A stretch of DNA of 64,000 bases from Doryteuthis pealeii (lineage: Eukaryota; Mollusca; Cephalopoda; Myopsida; Loliginidae): assembly GCA_023376005.1 (NCBI GenBank), contig CM042181.1, positions 4,568,652 through 4,632,651 of the forward strand, in the 5' to 3' direction. Within the stretch, counting starts at the first letter, position 1. Every line of letters starts with the position of its first letter. The notes under the pieces were generated by a model. That model made no database searches. It was given only the letters and a program-made list of their open reading frames with translations, and was not told the DNA's origin. The translations under genes and the position numbers were made by a program. Below, in pieces: positions 1-11,640 of this stretch.

Positions 1-1131
1 AGTAAAATAATAATAGATAAAGTTTATAACATATAATATGTATTATACAATGTATGATGTGAATCAGTAATAATGTAATAGTTAATATGGATTTGGCCGA
101 AAGTAATATATGATATGTAATATCTAAGTGCTCTAAGGTAAAAGATGAATAATGGGTGACAGATAAAATCTGTTCCATGCAAACCAAACAAACAAGCCTT
201 GGTAAGTCCAACCTAACCAACCAAGCGACCAAAATCGTGAGCGTAGTGAGCATGTCGCGAAGCAACTAAGCCGCCGACATGACCTAGTGCAAAGCCGTGA
301 CACGCGCGGCGAATTCGCTTGTAATGGAAGAGAAGATTACTGGTAAAGAGTAAGAAGGAATAATGGAAATTAATTTACAAAAAAAGGAAGAAAAATAAAG
401 TGGGAAAATATTGAATGAAAGAAATAAAACCGAGGAATTACCAAAAAGAATCTAAGAAAAATTGTCTATTCTCCAAAATATGAATGCAAATTTACTGAAC
501 AAAAGAAGTGAACTAGTTTCCAAATGTAGACATTTAAACAAATCTTATTATAATGGAGATTGTGTGTTTTTCTGTCTGTAACCGAAACTATATTACTAAT
601 CGAGTCACAATTAACATAGATATTTTCATCACATTCTTCATGATTCTATTTATATTTAAACCTCAATTATTAATAAAATGGCTTCACCTTTTTATTAGTG
701 TTGTCCATATCTACATGCTAATAACATGCTATTGTATTTATATATACAAAATATAGCGGTTTACAGTATGAATGGGAAGGCTAATTTGCATATTGATATT
801 AAAAATGTGATTTTATTAAATATGTGCTTAGTATTATTGATTTCTAACTGTTTGGTTTTATTTTAATGAATATAAGCAAAAATATCTCCAATGAATCTTA
901 AATGAAATCCATTAACAAGAAAAAATAAGTGTAATTTTATTCTTTATTTCCTAATTTAACTAAATAGTTAAATAAGTAAAATTCAGCAATGAAAGACGGA
1001 AGTGATGAAAGAGTAAGTTTCATTTCTATTTTTCTATTATACCCCCACTCTGTTTCAAATCTTTTTATCTGCATTCTTATTAGACTTTCTAATTTAATAT
1101 AATATTTCATTACATTAAAACTTAAATACTT
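1..1131. other. AT-rich intergenic sequence, no gene seen
   Basis: No coding signal or RNA gene is visible. A GC-richer island at about 180-315 contains AACCAACC-type runs like those that end the retroposons elsewhere in the window, and may be an old repeat fragment. Positions about 900-1131 probably belong to the body of the Helitron that ends at 1159. Confidence 0.5.
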
Positions 1132-1159
1132 GCACCCGGAGGGTGCATATATTTGCTAG
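1132..1159 (+). mobile_element. Helitron 3' terminus
   Basis: A perfect hairpin (GCACCC, loop GGA, GGGTGC) at 1132-1146 is followed after nine bases by CTAG at 1156-1159 and then a T. A short GC hairpin 9-15 bases before a terminal CTRR, with insertion next to T, is the defining 3' end of Helitron rolling-circle transposons. The body lies to the left and is non-coding; its 5' end is not identified. The same hairpin-CTAG structure recurs at 8490, 8840, 8983, 49455 and 55339. Confidence 0.7.
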
Positions 1160-1869
1160 TTTCTATAATGTCATTTACTACCTGACCCTAATTAATCCCA
1201 TATCTTTATGAATTTAATCTTTTTTACACCTGGACACCATGTACATTAATACCTAACCATGTTGCATATATCCCTCGCGTTACCTTTATGTACAAATTAC
1301 ACACAACCACTGTCCAATATAATGAGACCATATAAAACTATTTGGCAGGGGATAAAAATAATTACACTCTTTATCTTAAAATTTATATTGCTATGCTGAT
1401 AACCGTTACCACACGAGCACTTCCTAACAACAACGTATTACAACAAACCCACCTTAAACAAGATACACTTTGAAACTAGTCAACATGTCCTGAAATGCCT
1501 ATAATTTCCCGCCAATCCTCCGTCCACCATTCCTCTGACTTTCTTACAAACTTGTGACCCCCTCCTCATACAAATCTCTACTGCCACTGTTCGTTTAAAC
1601 GGAACTTGACAACACCGCCTACTACTAATTCCTACTGCTACTGCTCGTTTTAAAAGCGAGCCAAATGGAAATATTCCATCAGTTCCACACCTGAAGATGG
1701 CACAAAGACACGCCGAAAGCGCTCGTAAAGACACCTTTGTTGGATTGCTACACCAATTCCACCCTGACATTAAAAAGATGGCCAGACAGTTAGAAAGGAT
1801 CGAACAAAAACTCATCCGACAAGAATCGTCAGTAGAGTTTAACAAAACATGTTTAAAAGAAAAATGATG

Positions 1870-1873
<4 letters not shown>
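1160..1873. other. Intergenic sequence, no gene seen
   Basis: Mixed-composition sequence. One minus-strand frame of about 167 codons spans 1480-1983 but runs into the (TA)n(GA)n microsatellite, so its N-terminal part is simple-repeat peptide. The remainder matches no family I recognise. Confidence 0.4.

Positions 1874-1930
<57 letters not shown>
1874..1930. repeat. (TA)n(GA)n microsatellite
   Basis: A TA run passes directly into a GA run and abuts the left end of the foldback element at 1937. The right end of that element abuts the mirror-image (CT)n(TA)n tract, so the simple repeats flank the element symmetrically. Confidence 0.95.
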
Positions 1931-1933
<3 letters not shown>

Positions 1934-1936
1934 GGA

Positions 1937-2415
<479 letters not shown>

Positions 2416-2734
2416 ATTAAAGCAAGACTTTTGATTTCTTGATTTGCGCTTAGAGCCTTAATTTCATTTATAATGTATATTTTATTGCTAATGTTTTATT
2501 TGAAAATAGAAAATTTTTCGCTTCGTGCTAATTCCCTCTGGAAAGGTATGAATCCCTATGTTCTGTCTCTAATTATATGCAAATTACATACAATCTCTTT
2601 CAAATATCAGGACACAATGTAAAATTATTAGGTAGGCAACAAAAATAATTAACTTTTAAAAAGAATTTGATATACGATTTTCGTCTATTGATTGACGCTT
2701 AGGGCTTTGCACTGTTTATGTGTAGTTCAATGTC

Positions 2735-2737
<3 letters not shown>

Positions 2738-2775
<38 letters not shown>
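2738..2775. repeat. (TA)n microsatellite
   Basis: A pure TA run immediately left of the foldback element at 2810. Confidence 0.95.
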
Positions 2776-2778
<3 letters not shown>

Positions 2779-2809
2779 AATAAATGGAAGTTAATCCGAC
2801 AGAATGAAT

Positions 2810-3068
2810 TTTAACATTTTCAAAAAACAATTAGTAATTATAATCTGCTGACAGAAATCTGTTTCGACCGCTTAGTAGAAGGGTCTTCATCACGAGAAAA
2901 ACATATGAAGGAAAGAAGGGATAAAAAAAAAACTTATTTCTTCCAACGGTTTTTTATCCCTTCTTTCCTTCATATGTTTTACTCGTGATGAAGACCCTTC
3001 TACTAAGCGGTCGAAACAGATTTCTGTCAGCAGATTATAATTACTAATTGTTTTTTCAAAATGTTAAA

Positions 3069-3071
<3 letters not shown>
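2810..3071. mobile_element. Near-perfect foldback element between two (TA)n tracts
   Basis: Arms of about 115 bp (2810-2925 and 2952-3071) are almost exact inverted copies around a short A/T-rich centre. Each arm, read outward, carries GTGATGA, a GACC/GGUC stem, GAAA, a palindromic ACAGA-UU-UCUGU stem and then C. This is a hammerhead layout in which the first core C has become G. TA runs lie within about 50 bp on both sides. No protein is encoded. Confidence 0.65.

Positions 3072-3072
<1 letters not shown>

Positions 3073-3112
<40 letters not shown>
3073..3112. repeat. (TA)n microsatellite
   Basis: A pure TA run between the foldback element and the 0.6-kb retroposon. Confidence 0.95.
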
Positions 3113-3113
<1 letters not shown>

Positions 3114-3116
<3 letters not shown>

Positions 3117-3645
3117 CTTAGAATACATCGACTGCACCTCTACAGAGAGGTAAGGTTCCCCCAAATGGGGCCCCTGTTGGCCATGGGTGGCGACCCGTGA
3201 TGATTAAGAACCTTACGGGCGGTCGGAGAGGCCCCTCCGATTAATCGGCTGGTCACGTCAAGCCCTAGCACCTATATGATTGCCCCAACTCTATTGCTCT
3301 TATAGCAAGCCCCAACACTTTTTATCATATGGGTGCTAGAAGGCGGTGACTGAGGGTCTACATGTCCTGGGAATGACGTTAAACTCTATCTGATGGTGAT
3401 GGTGAGGTTCCAGTTTTGGAGGTTTGGGAAATATGGAGCACCCTTCATCACCATTGCTTCCTGGTCCACTCTGATCCGGCGTGGTAGTACCTGTTAGGGT
3501 CCCATCTATGGGTTAAATAGAAAAATGTATTTATAAAAAAATTGTATTATCCATTAAGAATTGATTTATTTCAAAACTTTAACGGCATTAAATGACCCAC
3601 ATGGGTTGATATGCCATAAAAGAAAACAAATAAACAAACAAATTA
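3114..3645 (+). mobile_element. 0.6-kb non-coding retroposon (repeat C), copy 1
   Basis: This is one of four long copies (also 10650-11250 minus, 20377-20962 plus, 54131-54401 plus). It begins near GACTGCACCTCTACAGAG and ends in a 3' module, TTGATATGCCAT, followed by AAACAAACAAAC. This copy lacks roughly 75 bp of the middle (the block with CAATACTCCACTTTGG) found in the others, so at least two subfamilies exist. The bounded copy at 10650 shows that the family retroposes. Confidence 0.75.
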
Positions 3646-3777
3646 TATTATATATATTATTAATATGTTAAAATGATTTAGCCGTGGTGTTGCTGCTCCT
3701 GTGGCTAGTTTTGGGCAATAACAGCCTGGTAAAGCTACTCCCTCTCCAGGTCTACAAATAGTTTGAATTAAGACTTT

Positions 3778-3893
3778 TCCTTCTCCAAAACTGGTTGCCA
3801 TACCAAGGTCTAACCAGACCTACTATTTACCTATAGCTGTAGGGAGACCGGTTGGGTTCAAACCTTTCCCAGGGATATTAGCGCAATGTAAGA
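3778..3893 (-). mobile_element. SINE B internal fragment
   Basis: On the minus strand it matches the middle of the SINE B copies at 14919 and 54459. Shared blocks are GCGCTAATA, GGGAAAGGT, CAGCTAT.G.TAAATAGTAGG and GGAGAAGGAAAA. The tRNA-like head is missing. Confidence 0.6.
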
Positions 3894-4099
3894 GGCTGTT
3901 GTAAAGAATTACTTAGAGTGGGGGGGGGAACTTGTGTCTAATCTAAAAGGTAAAGGAAATTTTAGCCTACTTAAGGCCACTCACAGCGACTCTCCCACTA
4001 CCGCATACTACATGCAAGCAAAGTACATCAACTGGTGATTAGTTCATTATGATTGAGTAGAAGGACTCAGATTACAACAACAACAACAACAACAATAGA

Positions 4100-4169
<70 letters not shown>

Positions 4170-4833
4170 ATCTCTGTATCTTATAATATTTTATGCGGAA
4201 TATCGTCTGCTTTTTGCCTATTGTTGTGTTCGAAACACTATTTCCTAAAAGAGTTTGTTGAATTCGGGATTGGCTGATAACAGGTAATAACGTTAACATC
4301 TTAGTTGAATTCGGAAATGAAAACTAAAAGATAACGAATGTATCTTTAGAGATAAAGAAGAGAAGACAATTTATTGGCTTTAATTTACGTTTTTTATACC
4401 CTCGAATCCCAAGGGAGACAACTGCGTTATTGGTCTTTTGAAATTCTAATTTTGTTGACTTGTTTTTCCTTCATCTTACTTTCTGTTGCTTTTTTTATCA
4501 CAACCTTTTGATCATCATTTATTTATCAGCATCATTTTTGGCTAGTTTTATTATATTTTTTTAAAATGGTTTTATCATTAATTCTTTGGCTTGTTTTATA
4601 ATCATTAATTTTTGGCTATTATTATTATTATTACTAATTCATGGTTAGTCTTAATATTATTACTAATTTTTGTATAGTTTTAATCTTCTTAATATCTTAT
4701 AAGCGCACAATGCTTATATGAACTATATCAAAGCAAAAATAGATAAGACGCAACTGAATATCATGGGTAGAATGTCTGAAAAAACAGTTAAGTGAATAAT
4801 GGAAACTAGCACAAAAGAGTACAAAACTCGGCA
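3894..4833. other. Intergenic sequence with (CAA)n(TG)n(GA)n tract
   Basis: A compound microsatellite occupies 4074-4168 and produces the apparent open frames there on both strands. Positions 4300-4800 are AT-rich with TTATTATT-like runs and no recognisable feature. Confidence 0.7.
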
Positions 4834-5125
4834 CTGCTGGGTGGGTGGGAAAAGTGATCCACTTGGAATTAAGCGTAAAATTAAAATGCATACTGCTAAA
4901 TGCATAACCCGGAATCTATCCTTGAGAATGAGACGCATAAAATCTTCTGGGATTTTGAAATTCAGAGGGATCACTAAATCCCGCCAAGGACACCAGACTA
5001 AGTATTAATAAGCATAATGAAGAAAACTCATCAACTGGTGGATTTGCCGTCCCGACGGATCACAGTGAGGAAAAGGAAAAGATAAACAAATACTTGTACC
5101 AAGCCAGAGAAATGAAAAGAAAAAA
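4834..5125 (+). pseudogene. Decayed non-LTR retrotransposon ORF2 C-terminus
   Basis: Conceptual translation across several frames gives GWVGKVIHLEL, then NPESILENETHKIFWDFEIQ, then a degraded stretch around HQLVDL. I recognise this block order from the C-terminal region downstream of the reverse transcriptase in a widespread metazoan LINE type. The longest open frame (4799-5008) is in the wrong phase. At least three frameshifts separate the blocks. It is a non-functional fragment without the catalytic domain. Confidence 0.65.
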
Positions 5126-5850
5126 AACTGTGGCATATGTCAGTCTGAATTCCTTGTAATCGTCTAAAGATGTCTTATTTTAAGGTAATTAAAGATATAT
5201 TAAGATATATTAATACTCATGTTCGTACTAAAAGAGTTGAGTTCTTCTAAGGGCCTATGTTTGGGCATTGCTTGTTTAAATTAAACGAATTACAAAAACA
5301 TCTTTTTGTTACTTGATTAAGTAGTTGTTATTTTATCTTCATGTCCATGATCACCGCATGGAGCAGACCAGGTCTCAGCCTGTCTTTACCCGTCGATGGC
5401 CATGCTCAATCTCTCAACTATTACCTTCACTCTTCCTTTCTCCCCTTCGTCACGTCATCATTCCTCTTCCAATCAAAAACAATACCACGCGGTATTTTCT
5501 GGCATCATCCTTGAAACTTTCCGTTATCTATCACGTCATCACTTAAAACTTTTCCCTAACTAATGACTTAAACCACCACCATGGTTCCACATGAGAACCA
5601 TTGTGTCACAGTAGTATCCAATTTAAATTCTTTTTTTAATCAGTACAGCATGGGCAGGTTCATATGGAGGATGAGCTGTTGCACAAGCAGCAAATACTCC
5701 CTCTCCACACTGCCGCTGTGATACAAAGGAATGACAAGAAGCCAATACAGTTTGGCAGCGGTAGTGTCGTAGGAGTTACTGGGTAGCACTTGATTTCAGC
5801 ATCACATTGTTGTATACTCTCTTTACGTCTATTATTCTTCTGCTCCTCCA
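5126..5850. other. Intergenic sequence, no gene seen
   Basis: Ordinary mixed-composition sequence. Open frames of 60-75 codons occur on both strands without recognisable motifs. Confidence 0.5.
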
Positions 5851-6185
5851 TTGGGGATTTCTCTTTATCCGAAGCACTGTGTCATTGGTAGTTTTTAGAT
5901 AATAACCCAAGACTTCGATTTGCTTTAGATCATATTTTATTCCGAAATCCCCACCAGACGACCTGCGCAGATTGAGTCGGCCGTGCGCTGAACACGACTT
6001 ACCACCTGAACTAAACTCTTTCTAATCTAAACCGGAAGAGGGTCCCCAGAAGGAGGATCAGATTGAGGTCAAGCCGAGTTACTCAATCCTTCAAGGCCGC
6101 CGGCTGCAAATTATAACAGCCATTTTGGTTTCTACACTAATGGTACATAAGTGTTAGGAATCTAATAATTATGTAATAACATAAC
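5851..6185. mobile_element. LTR-like dispersed repeat, copy 1
   Basis: It is similar over about 330 bp to 59880-60258. Shared blocks include TTATC.GAAGC.CTGTGT.ATTG, AGTTTTTAG.TAATAA, AAGACTTCGATTT, GGTCAAGC and CCAATAATTATGTAA. A polyadenylation-like AATAAA lies on the minus strand of the other copy. The ends resemble TG...CA, but neither copy has a convincing target duplication, so a solo LTR is only the best guess. Confidence 0.45.
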
Positions 6186-6433
6186 CTCATAAGGACTCCG
6201 GCTCCTGATTTGTATTCGGGGTTTACGCCCCTAGCCTTTCCTTGGGATAGGGTAAAGATGCAAGTCAACGGAGATTTTGTATCGGACTTTACCTTGTCCT
6301 AGATGGTTTGCCCGCCAAGGCTAAAGAGCCCCTTCTGGCTAGTTTGGGGATTTAAGTGAGTAGTAAATACCCCAATCCTACTACTGTCGGTGTTCCTGAA
6401 AAATGAAATGGTTTCAAATAATAATGATAATAA
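6186..6433. other. Intergenic sequence, no gene seen
   Basis: GC-richer sequence with small local palindromes (GGGGTTTACGCCCC). It may be part of an uncatalogued repeat; no second copy was noticed in the window. Confidence 0.35.
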
Positions 6434-6625
6434 TAATCACCTTATCCCAGAAAGAAGACCAGACCTTGTGTTGATTAACAAAAAAGAAAGAACTTGTCAA
6501 CTGGTGGATTTTGCAGTTTCAGCAGATCACAGGGTGAAGCTAAAGGAAAATGAAAAATGGACAAATATCTGGACCTTGCCAGAGAACTGAACAAGTTATG
6601 GAATATGAAAGTCAACGAGTCCATT
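6434..6625 (+). pseudogene. LINE ORF2 C-terminal fragment, one frameshift
   Basis: Frame one reads RRPDLVLINKKERTCQLVDF then AVSADHRVKLKENEK. After a single shift near 6556 the protein continues as MDKYLDLARELNKLWNMKVN. It is the same LINE type as at 4834, 32012, 39195 and 52181, and this fragment is the best preserved part of that region here. The reverse transcriptase domain and the following VIGALGT block are absent. Confidence 0.75.
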
Positions 6626-6916
6626 TCCCATGACTTTAACCATTACACCATTATACCACACACTTCCATATACTTAAACAAGAACAACAACCACAATGTG
6701 AAACACAATGTTTCCTCTAATTAATGTTATTAACTTTTGGTTGGTCTTAATATTATCAATTTTTAACTAAACATTATTAATTTTTAACTATTAATTTTTC
6801 ACACAATCACACAAAAAAAAATGTTGAAATTCTTCAAAACCATCCAACCAGCCAAACAAACAATTAACACAATGTTTCCTCTAATTAATATTATTAACTT
6901 TTGGTCAGTCTTAATA
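6626..6916. other. Intergenic sequence with short internal duplication
   Basis: The block around TTTCCTCTAATTAAT.TTATTAACTTTTGGT occurs twice (about 6712 and 6868). No gene is visible. Confidence 0.5.
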
Positions 6917-7880
6917 TTATCAATTTCTAACTAAATATTACTATTTATTTATATTAAGAAGGCAATTACAATGCGTATAAAAAATAATGTCCAGTGTCTA
7001 ATCAATTTCGAAGAAACTTCATATTCAGAGACTGTTTTTCAAATGCACGCGGTCTTGTGTGTTTATTGTTTTGGACGTTATAAACACGCATCTCGTGGGT
7101 TGTTATAACGCCACACGGAAGAGCCGTGATATCCGTTGTTCAATCAATTTCAATTTCATTCCTTCTATTTATTTATTTATATATTTTCTTTATACATATA
7201 TGTGTATTTATGGAATGTGTATGTTAACTAATTATATATGTGAGGGTGTAACTTAGATATTAATAAACATTCTCTAATTCTGAGATTACTAACGTTGCGT
7301 ATTATTGTCTCTATTTTAATGGAGAAATTATTGTCCCTATTTTTGCATTTGATTAAATGTTTATGGAATGAGGATGCACGTTAGTTTTAATATAATCAAT
7401 TTATAACTAAATAATATTATTTATTTATATTAAGAAGGCAATTACAATGCGTATAAAAATATAGAATAATGTCCAGTGTCTAATCAATTTCGAAGAAACT
7501 TCATCTTCAGAGACTGTTTTTGAAATGGACGCGGTCTTGTGTGTTTTTTGTTTTGGACTTTATAAACACGCGTCTCGTGGGTTGTTATAACGTCACGCGG
7601 GAGAGCCGTGATATCCGTTGTTCAATCAATTTCAATTTCATTCCTTTTATTTATTTATTTATATATTTTCTTTATACATATATGTGTATTTATGGAATGT
7701 GTATGTTAACTAATTATATATTCAGTGTTTAATTCTAACCTACTGTTTATGCGAGGGTGTAACTTGGCTATTAATAAACCTTCTCTAATTCTGAGATCAC
7801 CAACGTTGCGTATTATTGTCTCTATTTTAATGGAGAAATTATTGTCCTTATTTTTGCATTTTACTAAATGTTTATGGAAT
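6917..7880. repeat. Tandem pair of about 475-bp units with hammerhead core
   Basis: Two head-to-tail copies start near 6930 and 7405. Both contain GAAGGCAATTACAATGCG, a hammerhead-type core on the minus strand, GTTATAACG, GAGAGCCGTGATATCCG and GCGTATTATTGTCTC. The second copy retains the core (7478-7514); the first has one core base changed (CTGAATA). Short open frames in each unit are similar only because the DNA is. Tandem non-coding units each with a hammerhead are the known form of animal retrozymes and Penelope terminal repeats. Confidence 0.65.
7478..7514 (-). ncRNA. Hammerhead ribozyme candidate
   Basis: On the minus strand: stem I GUCU (7514-7511) with AGAC (7481-7478), core CUGAAGA (7510-7504), one extra U, stem II GAAG-UUU-CUUC, GAA, stem III AUUGAU (weak, two pairs), and cleavage-site base U at 7482. 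Core residues are intact. It lies about 45 bp from the GCATTGTAATTGCCTTC motif on the same strand. Confidence 0.5.
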
Positions 7881-8435
7881 AAGGATGCACGTGTGTGGAT
7901 ATGTTCTTTGATTCTAATGTGGAGGGGTCTAATTGTACTTCCTATATAGAAATTAAGCCATTTGGAGAAAGTTAAACGGTAAATTGTATAAGTTTTGTGA
8001 CATATGTTAGGATCTCTTATTGGGCAGTTGGCTAGTGTGCATGCTGTAATATCATTCTTATGTTTTTTTGTTATTAAGATATTAATTTTTAACTATTAGT
8101 TTTTGGCTAAACAAAAAAATCCCACAAGAAAGAAAGTTTTAAAATACATTATACCAACCAACCAACCAACCAACGCAATCAATGAACCAATTAATTAAGT
8201 TTCCTCTAACTTCACCACATGACTTCTATAGATCGTAATCAACGACATAGATGGTGTGGTAACTGACAGAGTTAAACCAAGATGGACGTCGCGGAGGCGT
8301 CTAACCACGTGACATACAAAAACACATACACAATAGATATCAAGGCAGATGTTTAACTTAAGACTTTTTCTCTCAACATGACGCCTTTGCATCTCGACAA
8401 GAGAACGATCTCTACATAACTTCCACAGCTGGATA
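7881..8435. other. Intergenic sequence, no gene seen
   Basis: The left part continues the 475-bp repeat sequence to about 7975. A short (CCAA)n run lies at 8155-8173. Nothing else is recognised. Confidence 0.5.
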
Positions 8436-8982
8436 CTTTTCTTTATTTAAATTCTAAATCTAGAATTCCAAACACACAATGTCAATACACTAGCAAAATT
8501 ATGCACCCTCCGAGTGTAAGTATTTAAGTTTTAATGTAATTAATTACACTAAATTAAAAAAGACTGACGAAATTAAATAAGTACGCATATAAAATATTAC
8601 ACTTATTTTAATTATTTTTTAATTGGTTACTACATAATAAAAAAACTTTCATCGGATTGATTTTAATACGTTGGAGAATAAAACAATAATGATAGAGCTC
8701 AATAACACCAAGTAATTATTTATTAAACTCGTTTTTGCTAAAACCAGTATGCAAATTAACCACATCATATATTATGTAAATATTACTTTCCTTTATTCAA
8801 ATTCTAAATCTAGAATTCCAAAGACACAATGTCAATACACTAGCAAAATTATGCACCCTCCGAGTGTAAGCATTTAAGTTTTAATGTAATTAATTATACT
8901 AAATAAAAAAGACTAACGAAATTAAATAAGTACGCATATAAAAATATTACACTTATTTTAATTAAATTTTAATTAGTTACTA
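8436..8982 (-). mobile_element. Tandemly duplicated Helitron 3' ends
   Basis: Two copies of a roughly 350-bp segment (starting near 8440 and 8788) each contain the flank CTAGAATTCCAA and a minus-strand Helitron terminus. The termini are CTAG at 8490-8493 and 8840-8843, each preceded on the minus strand by a CACTC-GGA-GGGTG hairpin. Because the flank is duplicated too, this is a segmental tandem duplication rather than two insertions. The following sequence recurs in degraded form at 21957-22100. Confidence 0.65.
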
Positions 8983-9380
8983 CTAGTACAAAATAAAAAA
9001 ACGCCCTCCGGGCGATGTAAAAATAGATTTTTGAATCATATTGCCTGAGGGGTGGGAGTAAAAAAATTCAATGTCAGCGAGTTTGTACTCCAAGTAAGTA
9101 AAATCATCAAATTCATTAAAGGATTAAAAAAATAAAACAATTTGAAATGTAAACTTTAAATATATATTAAAATAAAACAAACTATATATAGATATATAAT
9201 ACCAGTCATGTATTTATTAAAACTTGTTTTAAAAAAAACAATGAGGACTGTCTAATGTTGCATGTTCAAATTTTGAGTGTGTTTATTCATTGTTATGACG
9301 ATTTTGGGTAATGTGACGTAAGCAGTGACGTAGTTTTAGTTACAGACAAAAACCGGAAGCGAATATCCATTATTAATAGA
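8983..9380 (-). mobile_element. Complete short non-autonomous Helitron
   Basis: On the minus strand the element starts at 9380 with TCTATTAATA, preceded by A. It ends at 8983 with CTAG followed by T; the terminal hairpin CGCCC-GGA-GGGCG is at 9014-9002. Host A-T insertion, 5' TC and 3' hairpin plus CTAG all fit Helitrons. At 398 bp it has no Rep/helicase gene and must have been moved in trans. Its 5' region (CTTCCGGTTTTTGTCTG, then CTTACGTCACATTACCC) recurs at 21056 and 53414, and its 3' region at 55339. Confidence 0.75.
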
Positions 9381-9459
9381 TTTAGGAAGAAAATAGTGAT
9401 GTTATTTCACAAAAAAATATAATTTTGATATATTGAAATTATATTTTTTGTAAAGAATT
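9381..9459. other. Spacer between Helitron and tandem array
   Basis: AT-rich; nothing recognised. Confidence 0.4.
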
Positions 9460-11640
9460 AAAGTTGGACTAAAAAACAGCATAAGTTTAAGACCGAATAA
9501 GTTTTTCATTTTGGCCATTTTATGACACTTGAAGAAAAATAAACTCACGGGAGCTGAAAAGAGATTTCTTTAGTAGCCGCGCGAAAACAAAAGTCGAAGT
9601 TTCTTGTAATTTTAAAGCCTGTCTTATGTTACCTCTCTACCTACCTACGTATAGTATCAGACAGCACAGAGGTCAGTGTAGGGGATTGGGAGTACGTAGA
9701 CATACCGCACATGGTCGGTGTTTAAATAAAATTAAATTGTAGAATAAAAGGGAAATGAAAAATATTCCTACCAGTTTATAAAACCGAACAAAATAAAAAT
9801 GTCTACCTCCAATTTACAATGATCGTATTTAAACCTTAAAGAACAGGTTCTTTTACTACAGGTAACGTATTTGTATGTGCAAAGATACCGGCGCCTTTGA
9901 ATTTCCTAAGTTATGACTTAGTAAAAGTCGAAGTTTCTTGTATTTTTAAAGCCCGTGCTGAAATGTAAGGATGTTACCTACCTACCTACCTATTTATAAT
10001 ATTAAGCCGCACAGGGGTCAGGGGAGAGGATTGGGAGGGGGTAGACATAGCGCACATGGCCAGGGTTTAAATAAGATTGTAGAATAAAAGGGAAATGAAA
10101 AGTAAAGAATTAAAGTTGGACTAAAAGACAGAATAAGTTTTTCATTCTGGCCATTTTTATGACACTTGAAGAAAAATAAACTTACCGGAGCTGAATGAAA
10201 AAGAGATTTCTTTAGTAGCAGTGCGAAAACAAAGGTCGAGGTTTCTTGTACTTTTTAAAGCCTGTGCTGAAATGTAACGATGTTACCTACCTACCTACGT
10301 ATAATATTAGGCAGCACATAGGTCTTCAGAGAGGAGTGGGAGGAGGGGGTATAAATATCGCACATGGTCAGTGTTTAAATAAAATTCAATAAAATTAAAT
10401 TGCAAAATAAAAGGGAAAGAAAATTAAAGAATTAAAGTTGGGTCTAAAAGACAGCATAAGTTTAAGACAGAATACCATTCAAGAATTGGTCTGTTCAGCC
10501 ACTCACGCAGTTGCAGATTTTAAAAAAAAGGACACTACGCCATCGTCTATAGTAGACGGAAGGATGTCAACAATATTTTTTGTGAAATACATCAGCGACA
10601 TACATCAAGCTATTACATAACAAATTGGTGGTGTAAGTGTTGGTAAATTGTTGGTTTGGTTTGTTTTGTTTTACGGCATATCAACCTCAGTGGGTCATTT
10701 AATGCCGATAAAGTTTTGAAATAAATCAATTCTTAATGGATAATACAATTTTTTTATAAATACATTTTTCTATTTAACCCATTGATGGGACCCTAACAGG
10801 TACTACCACTCCGGGTCAGAGTGGACCAGTGAGCAATGGTGATGAATGGGGTGCTCCACATTCCCCAAACCTCCAAAACTGGAACCTCACCATCAGATAG
10901 AGTTTAACGTCATTTAACGTCATGTAGACCCGCAGTCACCGCTTTCTGGTACCCATATGATAAAAAGGGGTTGGGGCTTGCCATAAGGGCAATAGGTTTG
11001 GGAAAATCATATAGGTGCTAGGGCTTGACGTGACCAGCCGATTGATCGGAGGGGGCCTCTCCGACCGCCCGTCTAGCCCAAGATAGGGCCAAAGTGGAGT
11101 ATTGCATGTCATGAACTGCTCATCCACCTGGGCTCTATCCTTAAGCATCACGGGTCGCCACCTACGGCCAACAGGTGGTCCCATTGGGGGAGTCTTACCC
11201 CTCTGCAGAGGTGCAGTCGGTGCATTCTAACGCCCCAGCCGACAGGGCGGTGGTAAATTTTTAATGTTTAGAAAAAAAAGGCAGCGTAGAGATTAGGAGA
11301 GAGGATTGTGAGGGGGTAGACATAGCGCACATAGTCAGTGTGCACTATGTCTACTCCCTAAATAATTAAATTATAAGAATAAAAGGGAAATGAAAATTAT
11401 TTCTACCAGTTTATAAAACCGAACAGCATAAAAATGTCTATCTCCAATTTACAGTGATCGTATTTAAACCTTAAAGAACAGGTTATTTTACTACAGGTAA
11501 CGTATTTGTATGTCCAAAGATACCGGCGCCTTTGAATTTCCTAAGTTATGACTTAGTAAAAGTCGAAGTTTCTTGTATTCTTAAAGCCCGTGCTGAAATG
11601 TAAGTATGTTACCTACCTACCTAACAGGTTCTTTTACTAC
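9460..11640. repeat. Non-coding tandem array, interrupted at 10650-11250
   Basis: Units of several hundred bases recur at about 9463, 9920, 10111, 10435 and 11260. Shared blocks are AAAGTTGGACTAAAA, GGCCATTTT, GACACTTGAAGAAAAATAAA, AGATTTCTTTAGTAGC, GTCGAAGTTTCTTGTA and TTACCTACCTACCTA. Units differ in which blocks they keep. A retroposon (repeat C) is inserted in it. The open frame at 10438-10620 is one chance unit. Confidence 0.65.
10650..11250 (-). mobile_element. 0.6-kb retroposon (repeat C), copy 2, with target duplication
   Basis: The element is bounded by a 9-bp direct repeat, TGGTAAATT, at 10641-10649 and 11251-11259. On the minus strand it starts CCGCCCTGTCGGCTGGGGCG and ends in a (CAAAC)n-like tail after TTAAATGACCCACTGAGG. 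A-rich tail and target duplication show it moved by retroposition. No intact ORF is present; the minus-strand frame 11184-10936 lies inside it and has a partly similar frame in copy 3. Source of mobilisation is unknown; the 3' module is shared with other repeats here. Confidence 0.8.

Noticed and set aside
10936..11184. An 82-codon minus-strand frame, with a similar frame at 20509-20709
   Set aside because: Both lie inside repeat C copies; conservation reflects the repeat, and the frames are broken differently.
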